Part shown: positions 1 through 7,046 of the stretch, piece after piece
Position numbering within the stretch: position 1 is the stretch's first letter
How the letters are laid out: the number at the start of each line of letters is the position of its first letter
From: Candidatus Zhuqueibacterota bacterium RBG_16_48_16
Lineage (GTDB): Bacteria > Zhuqueibacterota > Zhuqueibacteria > Residuimicrobiales > Sediminimicrobiaceae
Direction: 5' to 3'
Assembly (NCBI GenBank): GCA_001771235.1
Contig: METF01000192.1
Coordinates: 1 to 8,859, forward strand
Length of the DNA stretch: 8,859 nucleotides
Made by a program: the position numbers and the translations under genes
The notes under the pieces: generated by a model
Told to the model about the DNA's origin: nothing
Databases searched by the model: none
What the model saw: the letters and a program-made list of their open reading frames with translations, nothing else

Positions 1-61
1 CGGACTCTCGTGCACCGCGCGAATCGAAGGCAGGCTCCTGCCGCAAGCTCGCCGTCCCCAT
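1..61 (-). CDS. Possible 5' end of a further gene, product unknown
   Basis: On the minus strand an ATG lies 6 nt after the stop codon of the carotenoid gene and opens a frame that runs off the left edge after 20 codons, beginning MGTASLRQEPAFDSRG. The close spacing would fit the next gene of the same transcript. The upstream GAGAG is only a weak ribosome binding site, and 20 codons in GC-rich DNA can be open by chance. No family can be recognised from this piece. Confidence 0.3.
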   Translation of the reverse strand, partial: MGTASLRQEPAFDSRGARES

Positions 62-67
62 CGGCTC

Positions 68-1108
68 TCAATAAGGCAACAGCCGGTCGAGGAAGCGCGC
101 GATCACCTGGAAGCTCGGGCCGTCAAAGCCGCCCTCGATCACTGCCATGATCGCGAAGCACAGCACGCCGCCCAGAAATGCGCTCAGCGGCACGCGCAGG
201 AAGAGCTCCCAGTTGCGTCGGCCCGGGGTTAGATCGGGACGATTCCCGAGCGCGAAAAGGAACCAGCTATAAGGGAGGAAGGCGCCGAACCAGGCGGCCC
301 AGTTGACCAGGGGGACGCCGAGAAAGCCCGGCAGCAGCAGATCGTTCCAGCGCCAGAAGACCCCGGACATGGAGGCCACCGGATCGCCCTGCGCGTCGAG
401 GGACAGGGCGAGCGCCGTGGTGCACAAAGCTCGGCGCATCACCCCGCGCTGCAGCCACGGGATCCACCCGGCAAAGCGCTCGGTGCAGGCGAATGTCACG
501 TAAAAGATCACGCTCCAGCCGAGCATGGTGCACAGGGGCGCGGGCAGTGGGCCCAGGTACCAGCGGAATTGCGGCTCGTGGAAAAAATCCATCACGATAC
601 CCGTGTTCTCGAGCATAAGCCCATAGATGAAGGTAACCCCGAAAAAGGTAACAAGCGCGTGCCCGCCCCGGGTGGCAAATATCTGGGCGGCGAACAGTGC
701 CACCCACACAAGCTGGCCCACCTCGAAGATGGTGGTCAGCTCGTCGTAGTGGAGCTGGCGCGCCGAGTGCGGGACGAGCATTAGCAGCGGCACCCCGGCG
801 CCAAACACGGCGAGCACCGCCCACGCGAGCTTTTGCCGACGCACCCGGCTGCGGTAGATCAGCAGCCCAAAGTAGGCGAGCACCCACACCCAGGGGAACA
901 GGATTGTCCACGCGAAGGGAGCGCGCGTCATGCCCAATGCTGCAAACCCTGCGTCCGGGAAGCTCCACAGCGCCGCGTGTATATGTCCCAAGGCCAACAG
1001 GACGATGAACCACATCGGGAGGTGGGCCAGGGCGGCACGCCAGATCGCGCGCACAAGCGCGCCAGCCGCTCCGCCGCTCATTCCGACCCCGTCTTTCATC
1101 CCAGCCAT
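68..1108 (-). CDS. CruF/DUF422-type carotenoid biosynthesis membrane protein
   Basis: This integral membrane protein of about 346 aa resembles the DUF422 carotenoid-biosynthesis family, which includes the CruF-type carotenoid 1,2-hydratases that add water to the psi-end of linear carotenoids. Several hydrophobic segments run through the chain. Family-like signatures are visible: ENTG at 167-170, an LGPLPAP stretch at 185-191 followed by GWSV, the D238...GDP (241-243)...FWRW (251-254) block, and GVPLVNWAAWFG at about 264-275, which matches the conserved 'G-V-P-x-x-N-x-x-G/A-W' end of the family. Two starts are possible: ATG at 1108 (MAGMKDG) or ATG at 1099 (MKDG). The second overlaps the stop of the upstream 64-codon frame as ATGA, which favours translational coupling. 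The gene is strongly GC-rich, unlike everything right of about 1250, which suggests acquisition or a contig join. Family assignment is fairly secure; the exact reaction is inferred. Confidence 0.82.
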   Translation of the reverse strand: MAGMKDGVGMSGGAAGALVRAIWRAALAHLPMWFIVLLALGHIHAALWSFPDAGFAALGMTRAPFAWTILFPWVWVLAYFGLLIYRSRVRRQKLAWAVLAVFGAGVPLLMLVPHSARQLHYDELTTIFEVGQLVWVALFAAQIFATRGGHALVTFFGVTFIYGLMLENTGIVMDFFHEPQFRWYLGPLPAPLCTMLGWSVIFYVTFACTERFAGWIPWLQRGVMRRALCTTALALSLDAQGDPVASMSGVFWRWNDLLLPGFLGVPLVNWAAWFGAFLPYSWFLFALGNRPDLTPGRRNWELFLRVPLSAFLGGVLCFAIMAVIEGGFDGPSFQVIARFLDRLLPY

Positions 1109-1290
1109 ACCGCCAGGTTGTCGATCTCGGCGTCGAGCCGGACCTGCTCCGGGTCGGGCAGGATATAAATATCGCCTGGCTTCAACGCCGGGCTGACATC
1201 ATAAAGGATCTGGTGCTGTTTCGTTCTATCGCGATAGGATTTTGTGAGGCGAACGGGCTGAATAATATCCGAATGAGAATGGCACATCAT
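1096..1290 (-). CDS. Small hypothetical protein coupled to the carotenoid gene
   Basis: This 64-aa frame is not recognised. It starts with two adjacent ATGs (1290 and 1287) preceded by GAGAGAA, which is better spaced for the second. Its TGA stop at 1096-1098 overlaps an in-frame ATG of the downstream carotenoid gene (ATGA), as in translationally coupled operon genes. The protein is soluble, with a central LKPGDIYILPDPEQ stretch and no signal peptide or membrane segment. Base composition changes sharply within it: its first third (1230-1290) is AT-rich like the DNA to the right, and its last third is GC-rich like the carotenoid gene. It could therefore be a real small gene, the remnant of a longer GC-rich gene truncated at its 5' end, or an open frame created at a junction. 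Confidence 0.45.
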   Translation of the reverse strand: MMCHSHSDIIQPVRLTKSYRDRTKQHQILYDVSPALKPGDIYILPDPEQVRLDAEIDNLAVWLG

Positions 1291-1369
1291 GGTTCTCTCA
1301 TTTTTATCTGAAACGCTGCAGAAGGGACAAAATCACTTGACCTAACAGTGTGGCCGTGAAAAAAATTCA

Positions 1370-3169
1370 TTACAAATTCAACACAAAACCAAACTGCCAG
1401 TATTTCAAATCGGTCCAATCCGTTCCGGTCATTAGATCGAAACGGACTATTGAGGACGGCTGGTAACTCGCCCCAAGGCGAAAGTCGGTGGAAGAGTCGC
1501 TCATCATGACCGGTGTTGCTCGGTAGCGGTCGATGTGCTGGGGTTTTTGTTCCGAGGCGATGCCGCCGGGCGTTGTTATGATTGTCTTCTCCTCACGATA
1601 CCAGATGTCGATTACTTCACTGCTTGTGTAATCGGTAAATTGCTTCACCGCACCTAGCCGCAAGGTTAATCCTTTTCCAACGAATAAATCCATAGCCACG
1701 GGCAAAGCAATCCGAGTATAGTTTGTTGTTTTGTCCATTTTGAGCGTTTTATCTTCGGCCTTTTCCACTTTTTCAATTTTTTCCCAGGGTGTTTCTGTCT
1801 CCTGATCGCGGAGTCTCTCAACCTGGACATCCTCATAAACGAGCAGTTCTTCACGCATGTTTTGATAATGCACGCCGACCGTCAAATTACTTTTTGCTCG
1901 AACAGGAACGACAAAGCCAAAAGCGCCGGATTTCTGCACGGTTTTTTCATCGCCGTCGCCGATGCGCCGGTCGACTAAACGGGAATGGAAAATGGATTCG
2001 TACCAGTTCTTGGTCTCGTAATCCTGGAAGTGATACTGGTTATAACTGGAATCTGCGGCGGCATCGCCATTTTCCAGGTCTCGCTGCGAATTCACGTACT
2101 CGAGCCGAAATTTCAAAGAAACGCCCTTTTGCATGGGCAGTTTGCCGTGCAATCCTAAAAAATTTGTCTCTCCATCATGAAGCCAATGGCCCTCGTTGAA
2201 ATGCGAATAACGCGAACTCGAATAATAATCATCCGGATTCTCCTGGCCCCAGGAATAAAAGCTCGTATCAGCTTCGCTCAGATTTTGCTCGTGGCTGCCG
2301 GTAATATTGCCGCCGAACAAACCGAACGTTCTTTGCTCGGATGGATGAACGATCACACCGCCACTAATTTCCGTTTGTTTCAGAGTAGCAGAATTGTTCT
2401 TGCTGGTCAAATAATGAGACTGATAGCGGTACTGATAATCATTCTCATCATATTTATTGAATCGTGCGTATTCGCCTGAAATGTCCGTTTGCGTCCGTCC
2501 AACCTTGACGCCCAGCGACATGAATTTAGTGAGTTGCACCGCTGTGAAAAAATCAAAAAAGTGTGATGTTTCGCGCTTCTCATCCGATCCATCTTTTTTG
2601 ACCTCAACCGGCAGCTCGGGAAAATCGCGGCTGGCCGCCATTTCAGCCCCAAAGGCATCATAAGCCCCATAGTACCAGTTAGGCACATACTCATAATAGG
2701 TGCCTCTGTGGTGGATAAGCTCGTACGAAAGGCCGTATTTAACACCGGGAAGTATAGACGTTGAAACGTCACTGGCATAGATGACGGAAAGCATGGGCTG
2801 TAGTTTTCGCTCGGCAAACCTCGGCATATAGGGTGGGAGGAAATAGGCGTTGTCATAGCTGTACACGGGATAGATGAAGGATGATTTTAAGATGATCTCT
2901 TCTTCGCTGCCTTTCAGGTCGACATAAAGCTTGGTTCCGGGTATGGCTGCCAGCATGGCCGGTTGATAACCGATTTCACTCAGAGTATCCGGGCGAATAC
3001 CGAGCAAACCAACGTCGATACTTTTAATCTGGATCGACACGATCCTGTGGGGCATGAGGAAATAATCCCGCGAATTGAAACCTTTTTCGAGTACATAGTC
3101 GCTCCAATACTGCGCCGGGCAAAGACGGAACGACATGAAAAGGAAGATCGAGATAAACAGTTTTTTCAT
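1370..3169 (-). CDS. Secreted outer-membrane beta-barrel-like protein, unknown function
   Basis: This 599-aa exported protein has no family that I recognise. The start is taken at ATG 3169 because AGGAGG sits 7 nt upstream and the protein then begins with a textbook signal peptide (MKK, hydrophobic core to about residue 15, CPAQ with cleavage near residue 20). A longer frame from a GTG at 3259 would bury that signal. The mature chain is rich in Tyr, Asp, Ser and Asn and in alternating polar/apolar stretches typical of outer-membrane strands. It ends in an amphipathic aromatic strand, YWQFGFVLNL, like many beta-barrels. A highly charged, Lys/Glu-rich stretch near residues 460-490 could be a surface loop. 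No TonB box, plug domain or sorting tail is visible. It is divergent from the ATPase operon and lies 79 bp upstream of the small frame at 1290. The gene call is near certain; the barrel assignment is inferred. Confidence 0.85.
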   Translation of the reverse strand: MKKLFISIFLFMSFRLCPAQYWSDYVLEKGFNSRDYFLMPHRIVSIQIKSIDVGLLGIRPDTLSEIGYQPAMLAAIPGTKLYVDLKGSEEEIILKSSFIYPVYSYDNAYFLPPYMPRFAERKLQPMLSVIYASDVSTSILPGVKYGLSYELIHHRGTYYEYVPNWYYGAYDAFGAEMAASRDFPELPVEVKKDGSDEKRETSHFFDFFTAVQLTKFMSLGVKVGRTQTDISGEYARFNKYDENDYQYRYQSHYLTSKNNSATLKQTEISGGVIVHPSEQRTFGLFGGNITGSHEQNLSEADTSFYSWGQENPDDYYSSSRYSHFNEGHWLHDGETNFLGLHGKLPMQKGVSLKFRLEYVNSQRDLENGDAAADSSYNQYHFQDYETKNWYESIFHSRLVDRRIGDGDEKTVQKSGAFGFVVPVRAKSNLTVGVHYQNMREELLVYEDVQVERLRDQETETPWEKIEKVEKAEDKTLKMDKTTNYTRIALPVAMDLFVGKGLTLRLGAVKQFTDYTSSEVIDIWYREEKTIITTPGGIASEQKPQHIDRYRATPVMMSDSSTDFRLGASYQPSSIVRFDLMTGTDWTDLKYWQFGFVLNL

Positions 3170-3176
3170 CGAGCAA

Positions 3177-3182
3177 CCTCCT
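3177..3182 (-). promoter_or_regulatory. Shine-Dalgarno fixing the start of the outer-membrane protein
   Basis: AGGAGG on the minus strand, 7 nt before ATG 3169. It decides the start in favour of the signal-peptide form over the upstream GTG at 3259. Confidence 0.88.
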
Positions 3183-3383
3183 GGCTTATGAATTTTCAAT
3201 GAACAAGAGCAAGCGTAGTGCCAAAAGCTCGACAGGTGTGGATGATGAAAGGATATCACCGTCGCTGGAATATCAAGAGGTTAAAGCTGGCCATAATCAT
3301 TGTAAAAAGAGACATCGCCTGGCATAGAATCAAGCGGCATCAAGATTCTGAAAAAGAAGTCAAAATTCTGATGGAAATACTTC

Positions 3384-3412
3384 TTGACAATCATTTTGAC
3401 AATGAATATATT
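3384..3412 (+). promoter_or_regulatory. Near-consensus sigma-70-type promoter for the ATPase operon
   Basis: TTGACA (3384-3389) and TATATT (3407-3412) are separated by exactly 17 nt, giving a 6/6 and a 5/6 match to the housekeeping consensus. Transcription would begin near 3419-3420, about 37 nt before the ATG at 3457, leaving a short leader that contains the GGAGG at 3447-3451. FCB lineages such as Bacteroidetes often use a different consensus, so activity in the native host is inferred. A palindrome overlaps the spacer and -10 box, pointing to tight control. Confidence 0.65.
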
Positions 3413-3415
3413 GTC
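3398..3415. promoter_or_regulatory. Putative operator 1, palindrome over the -10 box
   Basis: Perfect 6-bp arms GACAAT (3398-3403) and ATTGTC (3410-3415) flank a 6-nt centre. Extending by one base each side gives TGACAAT...ATTGTCA. It covers the end of the promoter spacer and the whole -10 box, where a bound dimeric repressor would exclude RNA polymerase. A further direct half-site GACAAT lies exactly 12 nt upstream at 3386-3391, overlapping the -35. Confidence 0.55.
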
Positions 3416-3424
3416 ACATCTTTT

Positions 3425-3442
3425 GACAACAAGTTTATTGTC
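3425..3442. promoter_or_regulatory. Putative operator 2, palindrome in the leader
   Basis: The arms GACAA (3425-3429) and TTGTC (3438-3442) have the same 18-bp outside dimension as operator 1 and lie just after the predicted transcription start, upstream of the GGAGG. The surrounding 22-bp units at 3394-3415 and 3421-3442 match at 18 of 22 positions, with a 27-bp period. Repetition of the same palindrome makes a protein binding site more likely than chance. Confidence 0.5.
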
Positions 3443-3446
3443 TTTT

Positions 3447-3451
3447 GGAGG
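3447..3451 (+). promoter_or_regulatory. Shine-Dalgarno of the first ATPase gene
   Basis: GGAGG lies 5 nt before ATG 3457. It rules against the in-frame TTG at 3445, which would place the ribosome binding site inside the coding sequence. Confidence 0.85.
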
Positions 3452-3456
3452 CTTTT

Positions 3457-4614
3457 ATGAAAATTCAAACCGGCAGCCCGGTGAGGGGCGACGATTTCTT
3501 TAAAAGGAATCGGTTAATAGAACAAGCGTGGGAATTGATCGAAACGGGAAATCATGTGCTCATTGCCGCCCCACGACGAGTAGGCAAAACATCCCTGATG
3601 TACTACCTTCTCGATAATCCTCGCGATCACTATAACCTGATTTACTATATCACCGAATCCGTGAACAATGAGAATGAATTCTTTCGCAGGATTATCAACA
3701 GGATTTTAAAAACGGATTTCATTAAAAGATCGCAAAAAGTGTTGACGTTTTTAAAACAGCACAAGCCGACCATCACAAAAATTGGAGCCGACGGGGTCGA
3801 ATTCGGAGTAAGTGAAGATCACGACTATTACGAGATGCTATCCACTATTCTAAGATCGATTTCGAAAGAAAGCGACAAGCTGGTCGTCATGATCGATGAA
3901 TTCCCCGAAACGCTGGAAAATATTACCAAAGACAATGGCGAAACGACTGGTAGGCATTTTCTCCAAAGCAATCGCGAGCTGCGGCAGGATGCTTACATTT
4001 CTCAAAATGTTCGGTTCGTTTACACCGGCTCCATCGGGCTGGAAAACATTGTCAGCGAGCTCAACGCAGTAAATACCATCAATGATCTCTCCAGGCTAAA
4101 AATCCCTCCTCTATCATCTGATGAAGCGAAACTAATGATTGCTCTTTTAATGAAAAACGTCCGGTTTGAGTTGTCGGAAAAATTGGTGGAGTACATCCTG
4201 CAAGAGATAGAATGGCTCATACCTTTTTATATTCAACTGGTGATTGAGGAATTGAGAAATGTTTATCGTGACGACGGTTTGAGCGAGGTGACAAAACAGA
4301 CGATTGATAAGGCCATTCATGGCATGTTGGAACATAGAAATCACTTTGAACACTGGCACACGCGCCTGCGAACGACATTCGAAAGCAGGGACTATAATTT
4401 TGTCAAAGAAATCCTGAACCTTGTTTCCGAGAATGGCCACATCCACTCTAACGAAATTTACAATCTTGCTGTCAAGTATGAAAAGACGGAAACCTATAAA
4501 GACTACGTAGGGTCGTTGGTTTACGATGGCTACATCAACAACCACGATGACCCCAAAGTGTACCGATTTAATTCGCCGATCCTGAGAATGTGGTGGAGGC
4601 AAAATGTCGCGAAT
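3457..4614 (+). CDS. AAA+/STAND-type ATPase with C-terminal winged-helix-like region (coordinates exclude the stop at 4615-4617)
   Basis: This 386-aa P-loop ATPase resembles the predicted-ATPase group (COG1672-like, archaeal-ATPase type) in which an ATPase core is followed by a winged helix. The Walker A is APRRVGKTS at residues 38-46 (Lys44). The Walker B is LVVMIDE with Asp147 and Glu148, so the catalytic acid is retained. A sensor-1-like strand FVYTGS ends at about 192. A helical region follows from about 210, and a winged-helix-like end from about 314 finishes with NSPILRMWWR, a tail typical of this group. There is no signal peptide, membrane segment or recognisable nuclease domain. The gene starts behind its own promoter and operator cluster, and its last 14 nt overlap the second ATPase gene, so the two products are probably made in a fixed ratio and may act together. 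The biochemical role is not known; a regulatory or defence-type NTPase is the inference. Confidence 0.85.
4595..4599 (+). promoter_or_regulatory. Shine-Dalgarno of the second ATPase gene, inside the first
   Basis: GGAGG lies 4 nt before ATG 4604, within the final codons of the preceding gene. It supports the overlapping start and translational coupling. Confidence 0.8.
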
Positions 4615-7018
4615 TGACTTGCCGAAAATTTACAATCCCGCTACGCAAACGCGGGAGGAGCTTATCGAGAATTTCGTCGTCCGGACAGCGCTTTTTCAAG
4701 ATATTTTTCAGGACATTGAAAAGTCCGAGATGAAATACGCTGAACAGCATTACATAATTCAGGGCGTGCGAGGCCAGGGAAAGACGACACTGCTCCTGCG
4801 ACTCGCTTATGAAATTCAAAATGATTCGGCGCTGTGCAAACGGGTGATCCCGGTTATTTTCAATGAGGAACAGTATAACATCAGCCGGCTGTTCAAGCTG
4901 TGGGAGACTACGGCAGAATACCTCGATGAACACGGTGAAATACAGGGCTTGTATCATGAAATGCAAAAGCTCGATGACGACGAGGATTTTGAAAGGCGCT
5001 GTTTTGACCTTCTGGAAAACGAGCTGAAAAAGCGAGGGAAAAAGCTGATCCTTTTTATTGATAACATCGATGACATGCTGGCCAGGTTTTCCGCAAGGGA
5101 GCACCGCCGGCTGCGAGAAATTTTTACCGAGTCCGCAGAGATCAGGGTGATCGGCGCCTCTTCCGTCACCCTGGAATTTCATTATGACTATGGCAAGCCT
5201 TTTTACCAGTTCTTCAAAATGCCACAACTGCGTGGATTGTCCGCTGATGAGACCAAAACACTTCTTTTGAAATTAGGGGAACGCTACAATAGCTCACGTG
5301 TGGAGGAGATCGTCCGCAACCAGCCCGGGCGAATCGAATCGCTGCGCCGGCTGACCGGTGGCGTCATCCGCACGATTATTCTGCTTTTTGACATATTTAT
5401 CGATGACACCAGCGGCAACGCATTTGCCGACCTGGGTAAAATTCTCGATTCCGTAACGCCCCTCTACAAGCACCGCATGGACAGCTTGCCCGCCCAGCAG
5501 CAGGAGATCGTCAATTTTATTGCCCTGAGCTGGGACGCGGTTAGTACCAAAGAAATCGCCAGCAGAACCAAATTGCAGAGCAAGGCCGTTTCCGCCCAAT
5601 TAAAGCAATTGGAAAAATACCATATCATCGAAAAAGTGGAAACGGGCAACAAAAATTTATTGTACCGGATTGCCGAACGGTTTTTCAACATCTGGTACCT
5701 GATGCGGCACGGGCGGAAATGGGACGAGAAAAGAGTGCGATTTCTGGTTGAGTTTCTGCAAATATGGTGCGATCAGAAAGAACTGGAATACCGAACGCAG
5801 CAGCATTTGCGAATGTTGCAATCCGGAAAACTTGGAACAGAGCACGCGCTCTTTCTCACCGAAGCCCTGGCTCGTACTCCGCTCAAACGGGAAATGCAGC
5901 ATCAGCTCCTGGAAGAAACGAAAACATACCTGGAGAAAAAACATTCGGATTTAAAAACCTACCTTTCCAAATCGGATTATGAGCTATCCCAGGAAGCCTG
6001 GGCTGATTATGAAGCGAAGAATTATGATTCCGCCATCAAGCACCTAGAAAGTATCAAAGTGAAGGATGGTCATGAGGAGTATTTGCTAGGCACAACATAC
6101 GCAAAGACGAAAAGAGATTTGCTCAAAGCGGAAGATCATTTATTAAAAGCCGTTGAAAATGAATTCCCTGAAGCCATGTTTCGTCTGGGATTGCTCTACG
6201 ATGAAGAATTCAAGGATTTTAAAAAAGCCGAAAAATTTTACCTCATGGCTGTTGAGAAAGAACACGTCAACGCCATGTACGGCTTGGCTTGGCTCTATCA
6301 AAATGAGCTCAACGACCTGAAAAAAGCCGAAAAATTCTACCTCATGGCCGTCGAAAAAGAACAGGTCGACGCCATGTATGGCTTGGCTTGGCTCAATCAA
6401 TTCGAGTTCAAGAACCCCAAAAAAGCAGAAAAGTATTACCTCATGGCGCTCGAAAACGAAAATACCGAGGCTATGTTCGGCCTAGGTTGGCTTTACGAAA
6501 ATGAGTACAAAAACCTGAAAAAAGCCGAAAAATTCTACCTCATGGCCGTCGAAAAAGGCCACGCCAGCGCTATGAATAACCTGGCGCTTCTCTATTTTCA
6601 AGAAAAGAAGAGTAGAGAAAAAGCTCTCGAATACGCACAAAAGGCTTTCTCAAACGTTAAGAATATTTATACATCTCCCACATATTCCATGATTTTGCTC
6701 TGGAACGATGACATTGAACAAGCGGTCTCTGTTGCGGATAATTTTCTTGCCGATAAAGAGAGCTATGAAAAATTTCCGCAAAATATCAACATGATTTTAC
6801 TGCTGCTCATGGCGAAAAAGCAATATCATCTTGCTTTGAAGATTTTTAACGAGAATCCTTTTCAACTGAAGGACCGGTTCAAGCCGATTTATTACGCGCT
6901 CATGTATTTTCTGCAGGATGAGTACCCCAATGAGTATCGGAAAATGGGGGCGGAATTAAAAGAGACAGTGGATGAGATCATTGCAGAGATCAAACAATTG
7001 GCAAAGGACTATGAATGA
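4604..7018 (+). CDS. P-loop ATPase with winged helix and Sel1-like repeats (STAND-like)
   Basis: This 804-aa protein has a modular layout resembling STAND signalling NTPases: an NTPase core, a winged helix and a superstructure-forming repeat region. The Walker A is GVRGQGKTT at residues 54-62 and the Walker B is LILFIDNID at 148-156 (Asp153, followed by Asn rather than Glu). A GASS sensor-like strand lies near 175. A MarR-like winged helix-turn-helix spans about 298-370 (STKEIASRTKLQSKAVSAQL) and leads into FFNIWYLMRHGRK, a linker typical of predicted ATPases. After a helical stretch come five 33-residue Sel1-like repeats (509-673) and a helical C-terminus of about 130 residues. No nuclease, protease, TIR or transmembrane effector is visible. 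It overlaps the first ATPase gene by 14 nt. The repeat region is the likely ligand- or protein-binding surface. Function is inferred only from architecture: a sensor/regulator or an immune-type NTPase. Confidence 0.86.
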   Translation: MSRIDLPKIYNPATQTREELIENFVVRTALFQDIFQDIEKSEMKYAEQHYIIQGVRGQGKTTLLLRLAYEIQNDSALCKRVIPVIFNEEQYNISRLFKLWETTAEYLDEHGEIQGLYHEMQKLDDDEDFERRCFDLLENELKKRGKKLILFIDNIDDMLARFSAREHRRLREIFTESAEIRVIGASSVTLEFHYDYGKPFYQFFKMPQLRGLSADETKTLLLKLGERYNSSRVEEIVRNQPGRIESLRRLTGGVIRTIILLFDIFIDDTSGNAFADLGKILDSVTPLYKHRMDSLPAQQQEIVNFIALSWDAVSTKEIASRTKLQSKAVSAQLKQLEKYHIIEKVETGNKNLLYRIAERFFNIWYLMRHGRKWDEKRVRFLVEFLQIWCDQKELEYRTQQHLRMLQSGKLGTEHALFLTEALARTPLKREMQHQLLEETKTYLEKKHSDLKTYLSKSDYELSQEAWADYEAKNYDSAIKHLESIKVKDGHEEYLLGTTYAKTKRDLLKAEDHLLKAVENEFPEAMFRLGLLYDEEFKDFKKAEKFYLMAVEKEHVNAMYGLAWLYQNELNDLKKAEKFYLMAVEKEQVDAMYGLAWLNQFEFKNPKKAEKYYLMALENENTEAMFGLGWLYENEYKNLKKAEKFYLMAVEKGHASAMNNLALLYFQEKKSREKALEYAQKAFSNVKNIYTSPTYSMILLWNDDIEQAVSVADNFLADKESYEKFPQNINMILLLLMAKKQYHLALKIFNENPFQLKDRFKPIYYALMYFLQDEYPNEYRKMGAELKETVDEIIAEIKQLAKDYE
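6128..6622 (+). repeat. Five tandem 99-bp units encoding Sel1-like repeats
   Basis: Units begin at 6128, 6227, 6326, 6425 and 6524, each exactly 99 bp and each encoding 33 residues of the pattern AEKFYLMAVEK...AMYGLAWLY...KK. Units 2 to 5 are the closest. The first 33 bases of units 3 and 5 are identical, including synonymous positions, even though unit 4 between them differs. Thirty-three residues is short for Sel1 repeats (commonly about 36 or more), so these may be read as Sel1/TPR intermediates. DNA-level identity suggests recent duplication or gene conversion inside the array. Confidence 0.85.
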
Positions 7019-7046
7019 TCGGTAGAGGGGGGAATCTTTTCGACGT

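Noticed and set aside
267..1013. Long 248-codon minus-strand frame overlapping the carotenoid gene, and several plus-strand frames in 303-1196
   Set aside because: These are by-products of high GC content. They have Arg/Ala/Gly/Pro-rich, family-less translations, while the membrane protein in the other frame has clear family motifs.
1789..2856. Open frames on both strands inside the outer-membrane protein gene
   Set aside because: They have no ribosome binding sites and no recognisable domains, and are fully contained in a well-supported gene.
3299..3304. TACAAT-like -10 box on the minus strand for the outer-membrane protein gene
   Set aside because: No acceptable -35 at proper spacing, so it is not listed as a promoter.
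4147..5227. Minus-strand frames of 151 and 219 codons opposite the ATPase genes
   Set aside because: They are antisense shadows of genes with intact Walker motifs; no start signals or family features.
7019..7046. Possible terminator between the convergent ATPase and lipoprotein genes
   Set aside because: A G-run followed by TTTT is present, but I see no stem-loop; termination there cannot be supported.
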